Shown piece by piece: positions 1 through 9,274 of a stretch of 62,849 nucleotides of DNA. Position 1 is the first letter of the stretch. Every line of letters begins with the position of its first letter. A program made the translations under genes and the position numbers. Location of the stretch: positions 1 to 62,849 of the forward strand of contig CAJUTU010000020.1 of NCBI GenBank assembly GCA_910589385.1, written 5' to 3'. The stretch is from an uncultured Lachnospiraceae bacterium (lineage in GTDB: Bacteria > Bacillota > Clostridia > Lachnospirales > Lachnospiraceae). Under the pieces are notes generated by a model. That model was not told where the DNA came from. It was given only the letters and a program-made list of their open reading frames with translations, and did not search any database.

Positions 1-2
1 GC

Positions 3-320
3 GTTTTTGATGCCCTTTCACACCCGGTACGGATAAAGATCATCGGCATACTGGCAGAAGGGCGGCAGTATGTGAGCGAGCTGGCTCGTCTGGTAAATAT
101 CAGCAGGCCCCTGCTTTATATGCATTTAAAGAAGCTGGAAACTGCCCGGCTTGTCACCAGCGCAATGGAAATATCGGGAAGCGGCAAGGCCATGAAATAT
201 TATGCACTGGAAGATTTTGAATTGCAGATCACGAAGGAACTGCTGCATGGGCTTTCACAGGATATCATCATTGAAACCCCGTCTAAAGACGGCGGTCAGC
301 TGGAACCGGAAGGGCAGTAA
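3..320 (+). CDS. ArsR-type winged-helix regulator, 5' end outside window
   Basis: The reading frame is open from base 3, so the true start lies upstream of the window. The visible 105 residues begin with FDALSHPVRIKIIGIL, the typical first helix of ArsR/SmtB-like regulators, followed by a helix-turn-helix (SELARLVNISRPLLYMHLKKLE) and a beta wing ending in KYYAL. No metal-binding cysteines are visible. It stops 27 bases before an ABC ATPase on the same strand, so it probably regulates that exporter. The family call is fairly sure; the ligand is unknown. Confidence 0.75.
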   Translation, partial: VFDALSHPVRIKIIGILAEGRQYVSELARLVNISRPLLYMHLKKLETARLVTSAMEISGSGKAMKYYALEDFELQITKELLHGLSQDIIIETPSKDGGQLEPEGQ

Positions 321-347
321 AAATATTATGGAAAGGCGGCTGTTATT

Positions 348-1199
348 ATGGAACTGGTTTTAGAGGACATCACGAAAGAATATAAAGATAAAACCGCTCT
401 CAGGAATGTTAATGCCACGCTGCATAGCGGGCAGCTTGTAGGGCTGGTCGGGAAGAACGGGGCAGGAAAGACCACACTCCTGAAACTTATTTCTACAATC
501 CTGAAGCCCACAAGCGGGCGTATCCTGCTGGACGGGCAGGATATTGTGAAAAAACCTGATGTCATGAGGAGTACGGCAGGCTATCTCCCACAGGAGGTTT
601 CTGCTTACCCGAACCTGACGGTTCTTGAATATCTATCCTATATTGCATCCGTAAAAGGGGTAAAAAAGAAAGATTCAGAAAAACAGATAAACAATCTTCT
701 GGCGGCTTTTCATCTGGAGGATGCGAAGGATAAGCGTATGGGGAACTGCTCCGGCGGTATGAAGCAGAGGGCAGGCATTATCTGCGCTTTGATAGGTGAC
801 CCGCAGATCATCATTATAGATGAGCCTACCACTGGGTTAGACCCGGAAGAAAGGGTTGCAGTCCGCAATATCCTGTCGCGTTTATCCAGGGAGCGGATTG
901 TCATTCTGTCAACGCATATCGTATCGGATATTGAGGCGGTTGCCTCCCGGATACTGTTGCTTCAGCAGGGCAGTCTTGTCTTTAATGACAGCCCGGAAGA
1001 ACTCATTGCAAGGGCCAAAGGGTGTGTATGGGAGTATATGCTGCCATCGCTGCAGGAAGATAGGAAAGGTATCAGCAGCATGGTACAGACTGAGGGCGGA
1101 ATCCACATACGGCAGGTCAGCCGGAAAAAGCCTGAGAAGCAGGCAGTCCCGGTAAACAGCACATTGGAGGATGCCTGCCTGTTTGTTATGGAGGGGTGA
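348..1199 (+). CDS. ABC transporter ATP-binding protein
   Basis: A 283-residue nucleotide-binding subunit of a CcmA/drug-exporter-type ABC transporter. Walker A is GKNGAGKTT (about residue 35), the signature is CSGGMKQR (about 135), Walker B is IIIIDEPTTGLDPEE (about 155) and the H-loop is in ILSTHIVSD. It has the roughly 70-residue C-terminal extension usual in single-domain export ATPases. Its end overlaps the region just before the permease start, so the two are translationally coupled. Substrate unknown; antibiotic or peptide export or immunity is typical for such pairs. Confidence 0.9.
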   Translation: MELVLEDITKEYKDKTALRNVNATLHSGQLVGLVGKNGAGKTTLLKLISTILKPTSGRILLDGQDIVKKPDVMRSTAGYLPQEVSAYPNLTVLEYLSYIASVKGVKKKDSEKQINNLLAAFHLEDAKDKRMGNCSGGMKQRAGIICALIGDPQIIIIDEPTTGLDPEERVAVRNILSRLSRERIVILSTHIVSDIEAVASRILLLQQGSLVFNDSPEELIARAKGCVWEYMLPSLQEDRKGISSMVQTEGGIHIRQVSRKKPEKQAVPVNSTLEDACLFVMEG

Positions 1200-1201
1200 C
1201 T

Positions 1202-2698
1202 ATGGAACCTTATATCATTTATCAGGTAATGAAAGCGGATCTGTTGGAACGGGTAAGGCGGTCTTCGTTTCTGGCCATGTGTATATTTGCCATGTTCCTT
1301 GCGTTCTTTTCCGTTCCCGATGTGAAAGCGCCGCTGGTATCTATCTGCATGGAGCCGGGCATATTCAGCCAGGGATCCAATCCGTCATGGATACCCATTT
1401 CCATAGCCTTATGCGGCGGGGTGCTGTTTCCCATGACCGGGTTTTCTTTTGTAAAAAACAATATCAGCATGGACAGGAACAGCGGCCTGTTGTATAGCCT
1501 GCAGGCCATGAATATGAAAAAGGGGAATTATGTCATTGGGAAATTTCTTTCCAATTTATCAGTGCTTACCATTATGTGGCTGTTTGTAATGCTTGGCGCT
1601 GCCCTTATGTTTCCCTTCCGGTTCCCGGATCAGCTGTTTCCGTTTTATGATTTTATCAGCCCTTTTATGGGCATCTATCCGGGGATTGTCTTTGCATGTG
1701 CTTTTGCAGTCCTGCTGGAGAGCGTTCCCTTTATCAGCAGCAAGGCTGGGAATGCTGTTGGGCTTACAGCCCTTTTTGTAATGTTCCTTGTCAATTATTC
1801 AGCCAGTGGGTATGACAATTCTCCGCTTAGGGCATTCGATTATGGGAATTACAGATGGGTTATGGACAGCATCAATGATGCCGTGGTTCCGATAATTGGG
1901 CGGGGAGTGCAGGAAACAGGCATACTTGTACCCGGAGGGATGTTTGCAGACAGTAAAGGTGGGCAGGAGCTGGTTTTTCACGGCCTTTTGTGGAACTGGC
2001 GGTATCTTATGGATAAGGTTATTCTGACCGCCATAAGCATGGCACTCATCCTGTCAGCGGCCATTCTGCTGGAAACGGCAGAAAAAAGGAAAAAGGCATC
2101 TTCCCGTAGCCCACGGGAAAAAGGACGGAAAAGCCATTACTGTACAAACCAATTCATGATGGAGTGCAGGCTGCTCTTAAAAAGCCTGCCCAAAAGTTGT
2201 TTTATCGTCAATGCAGGATTGTGGATATACAGCTTTTTTGCCCCGTTACAATATGTGCAGGGGTATTTGTGGATTATCATGCTGATCTGTTCAGTGGCCT
2301 TATTTTCGCAGATGGGATGCCGGGAGCATGAGAACGGCTTAACAGAATGCTTCATGACCATGAGGTTTTCTTTAGCCTGGCAGGCGCTGTATTGTTATTT
2401 ATGGGGAGCGGTTATATTATTTATACTTTCTGCACCTGTTGCCATAAGATGTTTTATGGAACAGAAATTTTTATGTTCGTGCTGTTATATTGTGTTTTCG
2501 CTTTTTGTACCCGCACTGGCGTGTTTTTTGGGAGAATATTCCAAGTCACGGCGGGCATTTGAGACAGTATATCTGCTGATATGTTTCCTGCTGCTAAACA
2601 TGCCATCAATCCTGTTTCAAGGATATGCAGCGGCGGTAATGGCAGCCGGGACAATCGTTTTCTTGTCCGCTGCCCTTATAAAAAGGCTGCATTTATAA
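1202..2698 (+). CDS. ABC exporter permease, multi-pass membrane protein
   Basis: A 498-residue protein with roughly ten to twelve hydrophobic segments arranged in two halves around a basic cytosolic loop (residues about 300-330, rich in K and R). It is the membrane partner of the ATPase immediately upstream. I chose the ATG at 1202 rather than the GTG at 1196 because GGAGGGG lies about five bases upstream. The two-half architecture resembles ABC-2-type permeases that act alone with one ATPase. No specific substrate can be inferred. Confidence 0.8.
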   Translation: MEPYIIYQVMKADLLERVRRSSFLAMCIFAMFLAFFSVPDVKAPLVSICMEPGIFSQGSNPSWIPISIALCGGVLFPMTGFSFVKNNISMDRNSGLLYSLQAMNMKKGNYVIGKFLSNLSVLTIMWLFVMLGAALMFPFRFPDQLFPFYDFISPFMGIYPGIVFACAFAVLLESVPFISSKAGNAVGLTALFVMFLVNYSASGYDNSPLRAFDYGNYRWVMDSINDAVVPIIGRGVQETGILVPGGMFADSKGGQELVFHGLLWNWRYLMDKVILTAISMALILSAAILLETAEKRKKASSRSPREKGRKSHYCTNQFMMECRLLLKSLPKSCFIVNAGLWIYSFFAPLQYVQGYLWIIMLICSVALFSQMGCREHENGLTECFMTMRFSLAWQALYCYLWGAVILFILSAPVAIRCFMEQKFLCSCCYIVFSLFVPALACFLGEYSKSRRAFETVYLLICFLLLNMPSILFQGYAAAVMAAGTIVFLSAALIKRLHL

Positions 2699-2706
2699 AG
2701 CAAATT

Positions 2707-2889
2707 ATGGATTCGAAAGTAAAACTTGCAAATATGGTTTCCAGTGTCATAAAAGAGAAAGTACCCGGATAGACATATGGCAAGCCGATTCCGTCTGATG
2801 TGCTGGATGAGATTTTTGCTGACGAGAGCATCATATCAATGGTGTCCGGGAAATCTGGCACGGCGGAAGGGCCGGATGTGAAAATATAA
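2707..2889 (+). pseudogene. Small ORF interrupted by an in-frame amber codon
   Basis: A 60-codon reading frame starts with MDSKVKLANMVSSVIKEK and is broken at codon 22 by TAG (2770-2772). The frame continues for another 38 codons (TYGKPIPSDVLDEIFADE...) to TAA at 2887-2889. Both halves have amino-acid use like real protein, so this appears to be one small protein with a nonsense mutation. It follows the ABC exporter directly and could be its small partner or peptide substrate, but I recognise no family. Confidence 0.4.
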
Positions 2890-2970
2890 TCTTTGCATCC
2901 TATTTTGCAGAGGCGGTTCTGAACGGGAGAGGGGATGTTGTATAAAATTGGAGGAGGTTTCTGTAACATT

Positions 2971-3318
2971 ATGAAAAAGGATTTTATTTTATGGTTGGCG
3001 GCTTCGACGGTAGTCATGCTGGCCTTGCCGTGGCTTGCGGTTATTTTTGTAAAAGGCGATGCAGGAATGGCCGTCTGCCTGCTTTTGTTTTTTGCCGTTA
3101 ATCCAATTTACGCCGTGACTATTGGAATTTTTGCAGGAAAAGATGTGAAGCATCTGTGGAGCCAGCCAGTTATTTCTGCGGTACTGTTCCTAATCGGCAC
3201 ATGGATATTTTTTGATGTGGAGGAACTGGCATTCATTTTGTATGCGGTGGTCTATCTCGCTTTAGGAATAGTGACTATGCTGATTTCTATGATCATTAGA
3301 AAGAAGGTGCGAAGATAA
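2971..3318 (+). CDS. Small membrane protein, unknown function
   Basis: A 115-residue, strongly hydrophobic protein with four likely transmembrane segments and a basic tail (IIRKKVRR). The ATG at 2971 follows GAGGAGG by about 13 bases; an alternative ATG at 2935 would add 12 residues and has its own GAGAGGGG. It probably belongs to the transcription unit of the ABC exporter. I do not recognise a named family with confidence. Confidence 0.6.
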   Translation: MKKDFILWLAASTVVMLALPWLAVIFVKGDAGMAVCLLLFFAVNPIYAVTIGIFAGKDVKHLWSQPVISAVLFLIGTWIFFDVEELAFILYAVVYLALGIVTMLISMIIRKKVRR

Positions 3319-3364
3319 TAAATGCATACGGTTCTACGGGAACATATCCACAATAATTGAATTA

Positions 3365-3697
3365 TCAAATTCTGTTTTTATCTCCCCACTCACACATCCT
3401 ATCCAAAATAGGAATCAGGGATTTCCCGCGTTCCGTCAGACTGTACTCTACTTTAGGGGGGATCTGCGGGTATTCCTTCCGATGCACTAACTGGTCTGCT
3501 TCTAATTCTTTCAGCGTGGTACTTAACGTCTTATAGGAAATCCCCCCGATATATTTTTTCATTTCATTGAACCGAACCACATCAAATTCCATTAATGTAT
3601 AAAGTATTGTCATTTTGTATTTCCCGTTAATCAGTGACAACGTATAGCTGAAACCAGTGTCGCTCAGGCATTCCGCTGATATACATCTCTTATCCAT
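3365..3697 (-). CDS. HxlR-family transcriptional regulator
   Basis: A 110-residue winged-helix regulator. It has the family cysteine near the N-terminus (SAECLSDTGFSYTLSLINGKYK), the recognition region GGISYKTLSTTLKELEADQLV and the wing ending KVEYSLTERGKSL. HxlR proteins often sense electrophiles or oxidants through this cysteine and control neighbouring flavodoxin or oxidoreductase genes. Here it is divergent from flavodoxin-type genes on the plus strand, which fits. A 9-base direct repeat in its promoter region is listed separately. Confidence 0.88.
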   Translation of the reverse strand: MDKRCISAECLSDTGFSYTLSLINGKYKMTILYTLMEFDVVRFNEMKKYIGGISYKTLSTTLKELEADQLVHRKEYPQIPPKVEYSLTERGKSLIPILDRMCEWGDKNRI

Positions 3698-3714
3698 ATT
3701 ACACTCTCCTTTTG

Positions 3715-3742
3715 GTAAGTATATAGTGTGATTGTAAGTATA
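3715..3742. promoter_or_regulatory. Direct repeat GTAAGTATA x2, candidate HxlR operator
   Basis: The 9-mer GTAAGTATA occurs at 3715-3723 and 3734-3742, a 19-base period, 18 bases upstream of the HxlR start codon. Position and repeat suggest an autoregulatory binding site. No experimental site is known to me for this protein. Confidence 0.4.
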
Positions 3743-3898
3743 GCACCTAAATATGCGTACTTGTTTTTGGTTTTATTCACGCTATAATTATAATATCGAC
3801 AGCAGGAAAAGTCAATCCCACAGCAAAGGCTGTAGTCTTGGAGCATGGTTCCATTGAGCAGTTCTATCAATTCAAAACTGAAACAGGAGTTGTTTTCC

Positions 3899-4021
3899 AT
3901 GCCGGTATACTGGTTTTCCATTCCGGGACAGATCAAAAACATCATTGATGAGCTGTACTCTTTCTTTGTTGCAAATAAGGAAGTTTCTGGAAAGGAGCGC
4001 AGGAGGCCGGACATACGGTGA
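3899..4021 (+). pseudogene. Flavodoxin-family C-terminal fragment
   Basis: The frame starting at 3899 reads MPVYWFSIPGQIKNIIDELY, the characteristic segment after the second flavin loop in flavodoxin/NAD(P)H:FMN reductase proteins (P-x-YWFS-x-PGQ). It lacks everything before this and degenerates after about 30 codons. It overlaps in another frame with the next truncated flavodoxin, so the region is a junction of two broken relatives. Confidence 0.5.
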
Positions 4022-4464
4022 CAGAGTTTTTCCTTTCAGGGATGGATATTCATGGGTGTAAAGGGTGCTTTGGCGGCCACAGCAGCAGGGAATGTCCATG
4101 TGTCCAGAAAGATGATATGAACCAGATTTATCCGGCGGTCAGGGAGTGCGATGCGATCATACTGGCATCTCCACTGTATTATTGGAATATGAGCGGCCAG
4201 ATCCGCACGGCAGTTGACCGGCTGTTTGCTCTGGAAGAAGGGGATGGGAATCTCCTGCGTGGTCATGGAAGAGCGTCAGCCCTGCTGATGGCGGCAGAGG
4301 GAAATGGCTTTGAAGATGTTGTACTTTATTACGACCATCTGATGGAACACCTGAAATGGGAAAATCTTGGCCACGTTCTGGCAGGCGGCAACGGTGAAGC
4401 TGGCGACATTAAGGGCAAGCCGGAACTTGCACAGGCTTATGAATTGGGAAGATCAATCCAATAA
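3979..4464 (+). pseudogene. Flavodoxin/NADPH-dependent FMN reductase, 5'-truncated
   Basis: After a stop at 3976-3978 the frame reads SFWKGAQEAGHTVTEFFLS, which aligns with the helix following the FMN phosphate loop of iron-sulfur flavoproteins; the loop itself (GSP-x-GN) is missing. The rest is well preserved: HGCKGCFGG and CPCVQKDDM (the cysteine region) and ILASPLYYWNMSGQIRTAVDRLF. A GTG at 4018 or an internal ATG could still start a 5'-deleted product of about 130-149 residues. Loss of the FMN loop makes activity doubtful. Confidence 0.6.
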
Positions 4465-4488
4465 GGGAACAGAAAGGGGATAAATAAA

Positions 4489-4968
4489 ATGGAAAAAATC
4501 AAATTAGCACAGGCATCACGCCTGACCTCTCCGAATCCTGTTACTGTTGTCTGTACCGAAAAGCCGGACGGCAGCACGAATCTTGCCACGGTATCGTGGT
4601 GGACATACCTGTCCTTTAATCCAAACATGATCGCCTTCGCAATGGCAAAGACTTCTTACAGTGGTGAGCGTGTCCGTGAAACTGGCAGGGTGATCGTGAC
4701 AGTTCCCGGCGCTGTAATCGCGGATGCTGTAATGGGCTGTGGCAGCACAACCGGCAGAGACACCGATAAGGCTGGTAAGTTTGGCATTGAACTTGCCAAT
4801 GTGGAGGGAAGCAAGATTCAGATTCCATCGCACAGCCGGGTAGCAATCCAGTGCCGCATGAAAGAATATCATGAAACCGGCGACCACTATCTGTATATCT
4901 GCGAAGTGGAGCAGGTGTATGGCAATGAGGCAGAAGAAGCACTCTTTTCGTGGAACGGCTACTCTTAG
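4489..4968 (+). CDS. Flavin reductase-like FMN-binding split-barrel protein
   Basis: A 159-residue protein of the flavin reductase family: early NPVTVVCTEKPDGSTNLATVSW, the flavin-contacting AMAKTSYSGERVRETG, and a C-terminal barrel strand DHYLYICEVEQVYG. Complete length for the short form of this family. It lies between two flavodoxin-type genes in the same direction and probably acts with them in flavin or quinone reduction under HxlR control. Substrate unknown. Confidence 0.8.
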   Translation: MEKIKLAQASRLTSPNPVTVVCTEKPDGSTNLATVSWWTYLSFNPNMIAFAMAKTSYSGERVRETGRVIVTVPGAVIADAVMGCGSTTGRDTDKAGKFGIELANVEGSKIQIPSHSRVAIQCRMKEYHETGDHYLYICEVEQVYGNEAEEALFSWNGYS

Positions 4969-4999
4969 CTTCGCCCTGCAAAATAAAGGAGGATATAGT

Positions 5000-5620
5000 A
5001 TGAGCAAAATCTTATTGATCAATGGCAGCCCTAATGAGCATGGCTGCACTTATACGGCATTGAAGGAGATTGCAGATACACTTTCACGAAATGATGTGGA
5101 ATCAGAATTTCTGCATCTTGGGAAAAAACCGATGGCGGGCTGCATTGACTGTGGAAAATGTTCCACGACAGGAAGATGTGTATTTGATGACAAAGTAAAT
5201 GAGATTTTAGAAAAACTGGATGAATATGATGGGATAGTGGTGGGTTCTCCGGTATACTATGCCGGTCCGTCTGGACAGCTCTGTGCTTTTCTTGATCGTT
5301 TGTTTTACTGTAGTGAAAGCCGCATGGCGGGGAAACTGGCGGCATCTGTGGTTTCCTGCCGCCGGGGTGGAGCCAGCGCTGCTTTTGACAGGCTGAACAA
5401 ATGTTTTGGGATCAGCAATATGCACACGGTGGGCTCTCAATATTGGAATCAGGTGCATGGGTATACACCGGATGATGTGCGGAAGGATGAAGAAGGTTTG
5501 CAGACCATGCGGTCACTGGCACAGAATATGGCATGGCTGTTGAAAAATATGCAGGCTGGAAAGGAGCAGGATATACAGCCGCCGGTATATGAGGAACGCA
5601 TAGATACAGATTTTATTTAA
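5000..5620 (+). CDS. Flavodoxin family protein (NADPH-dependent FMN reductase type)
   Basis: A complete 206-residue iron-sulfur-flavoprotein-like reductase. It has the FMN loop ILLINGSPNEHGCTYTAL at the N-terminus, CIDCGKCSTTGRC (about 48-60), GIVVGSPVYYAGPSGQL (about 80-95) and the SCRRGG loop. The ATG at 5000 has GGAGG eight bases upstream; an upstream in-frame start overlaps the previous gene and is unlikely. It is the intact counterpart of the truncated copies at 3.9-4.5 kb. Likely electron-transfer or quinone-reduction role. Confidence 0.85.
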   Translation: MSKILLINGSPNEHGCTYTALKEIADTLSRNDVESEFLHLGKKPMAGCIDCGKCSTTGRCVFDDKVNEILEKLDEYDGIVVGSPVYYAGPSGQLCAFLDRLFYCSESRMAGKLAASVVSCRRGGASAAFDRLNKCFGISNMHTVGSQYWNQVHGYTPDDVRKDEEGLQTMRSLAQNMAWLLKNMQAGKEQDIQPPVYEERIDTDFI

Positions 5621-6711
5621 TTATATATTATCGGACGAAGTCCGTCCGCCCTTTCCCTGTATGCGCTGGGGGACATCCCATAATGCTGTTTGAACAGACG
5701 GTTGAAGCTTTCTTTATTCTCATATCCAAGGCGGCTGCTGATATCGGAAATCTTTGCGTTCGTGGTGAGCAGCATATTCTGTGCCTTGCGAAGACGGATA
5801 TCTTTCAGCAAATCTTTGAAATTCCGCCCTGTATGGTTTTTGATCAGCCGGGAGCAATAGGCTGTGGTAAAATGGAAATGCTCTGCCAGATCGTTTAATG
5901 TAACAGACTGGTAGTGGTCATAAATGTAGGAAATGATGTCCTGCAGGTGGGAATCGGTATTTTTATGCTCCATGGAGTAAGTCGCGGTCTTCCCATATTT
6001 CCGTACAAGCTTTGTGAAAAATACGCTTAACAGGCTGTAGATGATACGGTTTGTGTATTCATCGTCCGCCATCTGCTCCATCATCATGGACAAGATTCCG
6101 GTGTAAATGTCCTCGTCCACATGGGTCTGGAAAAGAAGATAGTCCATCTGCCGGGAGGTATACAGGCTGTTCATAAAAAACAGGGAAAGGACATTTTTGC
6201 TCCGGAGCAGGTTAAAAAAGATATCGTCGAATGTAGAGATGCGGATCAGGATATTGATCACGATGCTGTCGTCGAACACCTCCAGGGTATGCTGGGTATA
6301 TGGCGCGATAAAGCACAAATCCCCTGCATGGAGGGTCATGTACTCATCACGTATTTTTTGATGGCATTGCCCGGTCATCACATAGAACAGCTCGAAATAA
6401 TTATGGGTATGCAAATATACAGGGGAATAGCGGTTGTGCTTGCTCAAAAACGCATCCCGGTTACTCATTTTATCATCAAACAAATCCTGTTCGGAAATTG
6501 ACAGGTTTTCATAAGACTCCGTTTGCTCGACCGGGTAAATCTGCAGATGCGGCACGATCAGGCGGCGTTCTTTGATCTTCTGCATGCCAAAATCCTGGAC
6601 AAACTGATCCAGCTTTTTGGGATCATCCTGCAATTCATAATATTTCTTGTAAAATAATTCATCTTCATTATATGTATTCAAATACTTCAAGATCATATCA
6701 AAATTTTCCAT
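5617..6711 (-). CDS. AraC-family regulator with cupin sensor domain
   Basis: A 364-residue regulator. Residues about 100-180 form an AraC-type cupin (SPVYLHTHNYFELFYVMTGQ...HAGDLCFIAPYTQHTLEVF). The last 100 residues carry the two helix-turn-helix motifs (TLNDLAEHFHFTTAYCSRLIK and ISDISSRLGYENKESFNRLFK). It is divergent from the GH3/GPH-symporter genes, the classical arrangement for an AraC activator of sugar utilisation, so those genes are its likely targets. A good sigma-A promoter precedes it. Confidence 0.9.
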   Translation of the reverse strand: MENFDMILKYLNTYNEDELFYKKYYELQDDPKKLDQFVQDFGMQKIKERRLIVPHLQIYPVEQTESYENLSISEQDLFDDKMSNRDAFLSKHNRYSPVYLHTHNYFELFYVMTGQCHQKIRDEYMTLHAGDLCFIAPYTQHTLEVFDDSIVINILIRISTFDDIFFNLLRSKNVLSLFFMNSLYTSRQMDYLLFQTHVDEDIYTGILSMMMEQMADDEYTNRIIYSLLSVFFTKLVRKYGKTATYSMEHKNTDSHLQDIISYIYDHYQSVTLNDLAEHFHFTTAYCSRLIKNHTGRNFKDLLKDIRLRKAQNMLLTTNAKISDISSRLGYENKESFNRLFKQHYGMSPSAYRERADGLRPIIYN

Positions 6712-6747
6712 GGCAGCCTCCGACTTTTCGATATCTGATTCGTTTTG

Positions 6748-6776
6748 ATTGTATCGTGGAGGTCAAAAATTGTCAA
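6748..6776 (-). promoter_or_regulatory. Sigma-A promoter of the AraC gene
   Basis: On the minus strand TTGACA (6776-6771) and TACAAT (6753-6748) are separated by 17 bases, 37 bases upstream of the AraC start codon. Confidence 0.65.
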
Positions 6777-6964
6777 TAAAAGAGTATAAACCTGCCAATT
6801 GTTTTGCGCCGGAAAATACAGTATATTTTTGTCAACGAAAGCAGACCCGGAAAAATCAAGAGACATTCGGAGTGTGCTTCGACAAATATACGCTCAGGAT
6901 CTCTACAGCAAAGGCAGGGGCAAGGGAGAGCCTGGGCGTGTATAAAAGAGAGAGGTGGTTTTTT

Positions 6965-9235
6965 ATGAGTAAAAAAGCGAAAGAAATCCTCGCACAGCTG
7001 ACCCTGGAGGAAAAGTGTTCCCTATGCGCCCAGGCAGACGGAAGCTTCGGACGCGTACCCAGGCTTGGGCTGGAGGGTAGTGTCCCACAAGACAATCCCC
7101 GGGGCGGGGCAGATTATTTCCGCTCGGGAAGGCCGGCAGAGGGTGATGGTGAATATCATCCGGTGGCATTTCCGTCGGATGCCTGTCTTGCCATGAGCTG
7201 GGATGAAGAGCTTGCCTATGAGACAGGAACTTATTTTGCACAGGAATGCCGGGCAAACCCAACGATGGTCAACTGGTTATTCCGTCCAGGCGTAAACATC
7301 AAGAGAAGCCCTCTGTGCGGACGGAATTTTGAGTATTTCTCGGAAGACCCGGTTCTGGCGGGGGAACTGGCAGGCTCTTATATCCAGGGGCTGCAGAGTC
7401 AAGGCGTGGCGGCTACGCTTAAGCATTTTATCTGCAATAATCAGGAGTTTGAACGGATGACGACGAATTCCGTGGTTTCCGAGAGGGCTCTGCGGGAAGT
7501 GTATCTTAGGGCTTTCGAACTTGCAATGGCAAAAGGAAAACCACTTTCCATCATGTCTTCTTATAACCAAGTCAATGGAGAGTGGGTCAATTCCAACCAG
7601 CATATCTGTGACCTGTTAAGGAAAGACCTTGGATTTGACGGCGTTGTCGTTTCCGATTTTGCTGCCATCCATCATAACAAAGAAGCAGGGCATAACTGCG
7701 GCATGATGGATATTGAGCTGGCGCCGATGGCGATCCATTCACAGGAGCTTTTTGAAGCCGTGAAAGCAGGACGGGTAAAGGAAGAAACCATTGATACCGG
7801 GCTGGAACGTGTATTTGACCTGGTGGAAAAATTGTATGAAACGGCTCCGGCAGAGACGGATATGGAGCAGCTTCATACCCTTGCCTGTACAGCAGCGGAA
7901 AAATGTATCGTGCTTTTAAAGAATAACGGGATCCTGCCTTTGGAAAAAACGCAGCAGAAGCTGCTTCTGGTCGGGAAACTGGCAGAAGATCCTTCCTATA
8001 TGGGAGGCGGTTCCGGGCATATGAACGGGTATCGCATTGATACTTATCTGGATGCGGTGAAAGAAATCGTGCCGGATGTACGCTATGTCCCCGGATATCA
8101 GCTGATCCATGATTTCCCACCTGTGGAACCTGCCGTACCGGAATTGATCGCGGAGGCTGTGGAGGCGGCAAAAGCAGCGGACAAGGTCGTTGTATTTGCA
8201 GGACTTGGCTATTGCTATGAGTCGGAAGGATATGACCGTGCGGATATCCGGCTCCCGGAGGGACAGCGCAGGCTTCTGGACGAACTTACGAAGGTTACGG
8301 ACAACATCATTCTGGTCTTATCCTGCGGCAGTGTGCTGGATATCTCACGCTGGGAGGACAAGGTAGCGGCAGTCGTGTACAACAGCCTTGGAGGAGAAGC
8401 GGTGGCGCCTGCAACGGTGAACATCCTGTTCGGAGACGCGGAACCAGGCGGACGCCTGGCGGAGACATGGCCTGTCTGCGAAGAGCATACACCGGCATAT
8501 CTCAATTTCTGCCGCGGCTGTAAGGACATGCCGGACGTCATGTATGGGGAAGGAATCTATGTGGGATACCGCTGGTATGAAAAACGGAAACTTCCGGTAT
8601 TGTATCCATTTGGGTATGGACTGAGCTATACCAGCTTTGAGATTGGAAAGCCTGTGCTGTCAAAGCGCAATGTCACCCCGGCTGAAACTCTGGAAATCCG
8701 TATTCCGGTCAAAAATACAGGGAAACGTCCGGGCAGCCAGGTCATCCAGCTTTATGTGGCACATCCCGATTCCATTACGGACCACCCGGTAAAAGAACTG
8801 AAAGCATTCTGCAAGGTTTCGCTGGATGTGGGCGAGAGCCGGGACGCTGTGCTGAAATTAGACCGAAAGGCATTCGAGTTCTTCTCCGTCTCCCAGGATC
8901 AATGGATCGTGGAGGACGGCGGCTATGAATTATGTATCGGGACTTCTTCCTCAGAGATCCTTTACCGGGAGCTTCTGATGGTGACCGGTGGGGACAAGCC
9001 GTTTATCTATACGGAAATGACGCCGCTTGCATGGTTTATCGCCAGCGAGAAATACCATGAGATCTTAAAAGCAGACCTGCCGCCCCAGGTAGAAAATATG
9101 ATGAACCAGGATACCTTTGAATGGTGCTGCCTCTGTGTGCCGCTTCCGTACTATAAAGTAACAGAGCCATTCCTCGGCGCACCCATGATGACAAAAGAAC
9201 AGGCAGCCTATGTACTGAAAAAAATGAATGAGTAA
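6965..9235 (+). CDS. GH3 family beta-glycosidase
   Basis: A 756-residue intracellular (no signal peptide) family-3 glycoside hydrolase. The N-terminal barrel contains KHFICNNQE (about 155) and the nucleophile motif GFDGVVVSDFAA with catalytic Asp about 240. The alpha/beta sandwich domain begins near CIVLLKNNGILPL, and a fibronectin-III-like tail (PVKNTGKRPGSQVIQLYVAHP) follows. The ATG at 6965 is preceded by GAGAGAGGTGG; no upstream extension has a ribosome site. It is followed at 39 bases by a GPH symporter, so imported glycosides are probably cleaved in the cytosol. Beta-glucosidase or xylosidase type activity is likely; exact specificity cannot be told. Confidence 0.93.
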   Translation: MSKKAKEILAQLTLEEKCSLCAQADGSFGRVPRLGLEGSVPQDNPRGGADYFRSGRPAEGDGEYHPVAFPSDACLAMSWDEELAYETGTYFAQECRANPTMVNWLFRPGVNIKRSPLCGRNFEYFSEDPVLAGELAGSYIQGLQSQGVAATLKHFICNNQEFERMTTNSVVSERALREVYLRAFELAMAKGKPLSIMSSYNQVNGEWVNSNQHICDLLRKDLGFDGVVVSDFAAIHHNKEAGHNCGMMDIELAPMAIHSQELFEAVKAGRVKEETIDTGLERVFDLVEKLYETAPAETDMEQLHTLACTAAEKCIVLLKNNGILPLEKTQQKLLLVGKLAEDPSYMGGGSGHMNGYRIDTYLDAVKEIVPDVRYVPGYQLIHDFPPVEPAVPELIAEAVEAAKAADKVVVFAGLGYCYESEGYDRADIRLPEGQRRLLDELTKVTDNIILVLSCGSVLDISRWEDKVAAVVYNSLGGEAVAPATVNILFGDAEPGGRLAETWPVCEEHTPAYLNFCRGCKDMPDVMYGEGIYVGYRWYEKRKLPVLYPFGYGLSYTSFEIGKPVLSKRNVTPAETLEIRIPVKNTGKRPGSQVIQLYVAHPDSITDHPVKELKAFCKVSLDVGESRDAVLKLDRKAFEFFSVSQDQWIVEDGGYELCIGTSSSEILYRELLMVTGGDKPFIYTEMTPLAWFIASEKYHEILKADLPPQVENMMNQDTFEWCCLCVPLPYYKVTEPFLGAPMMTKEQAAYVLKKMNE

Positions 9236-9274
9236 GAAAGCAAATGCGGAGTAATCGTAGAGGAGGGAAAATCT

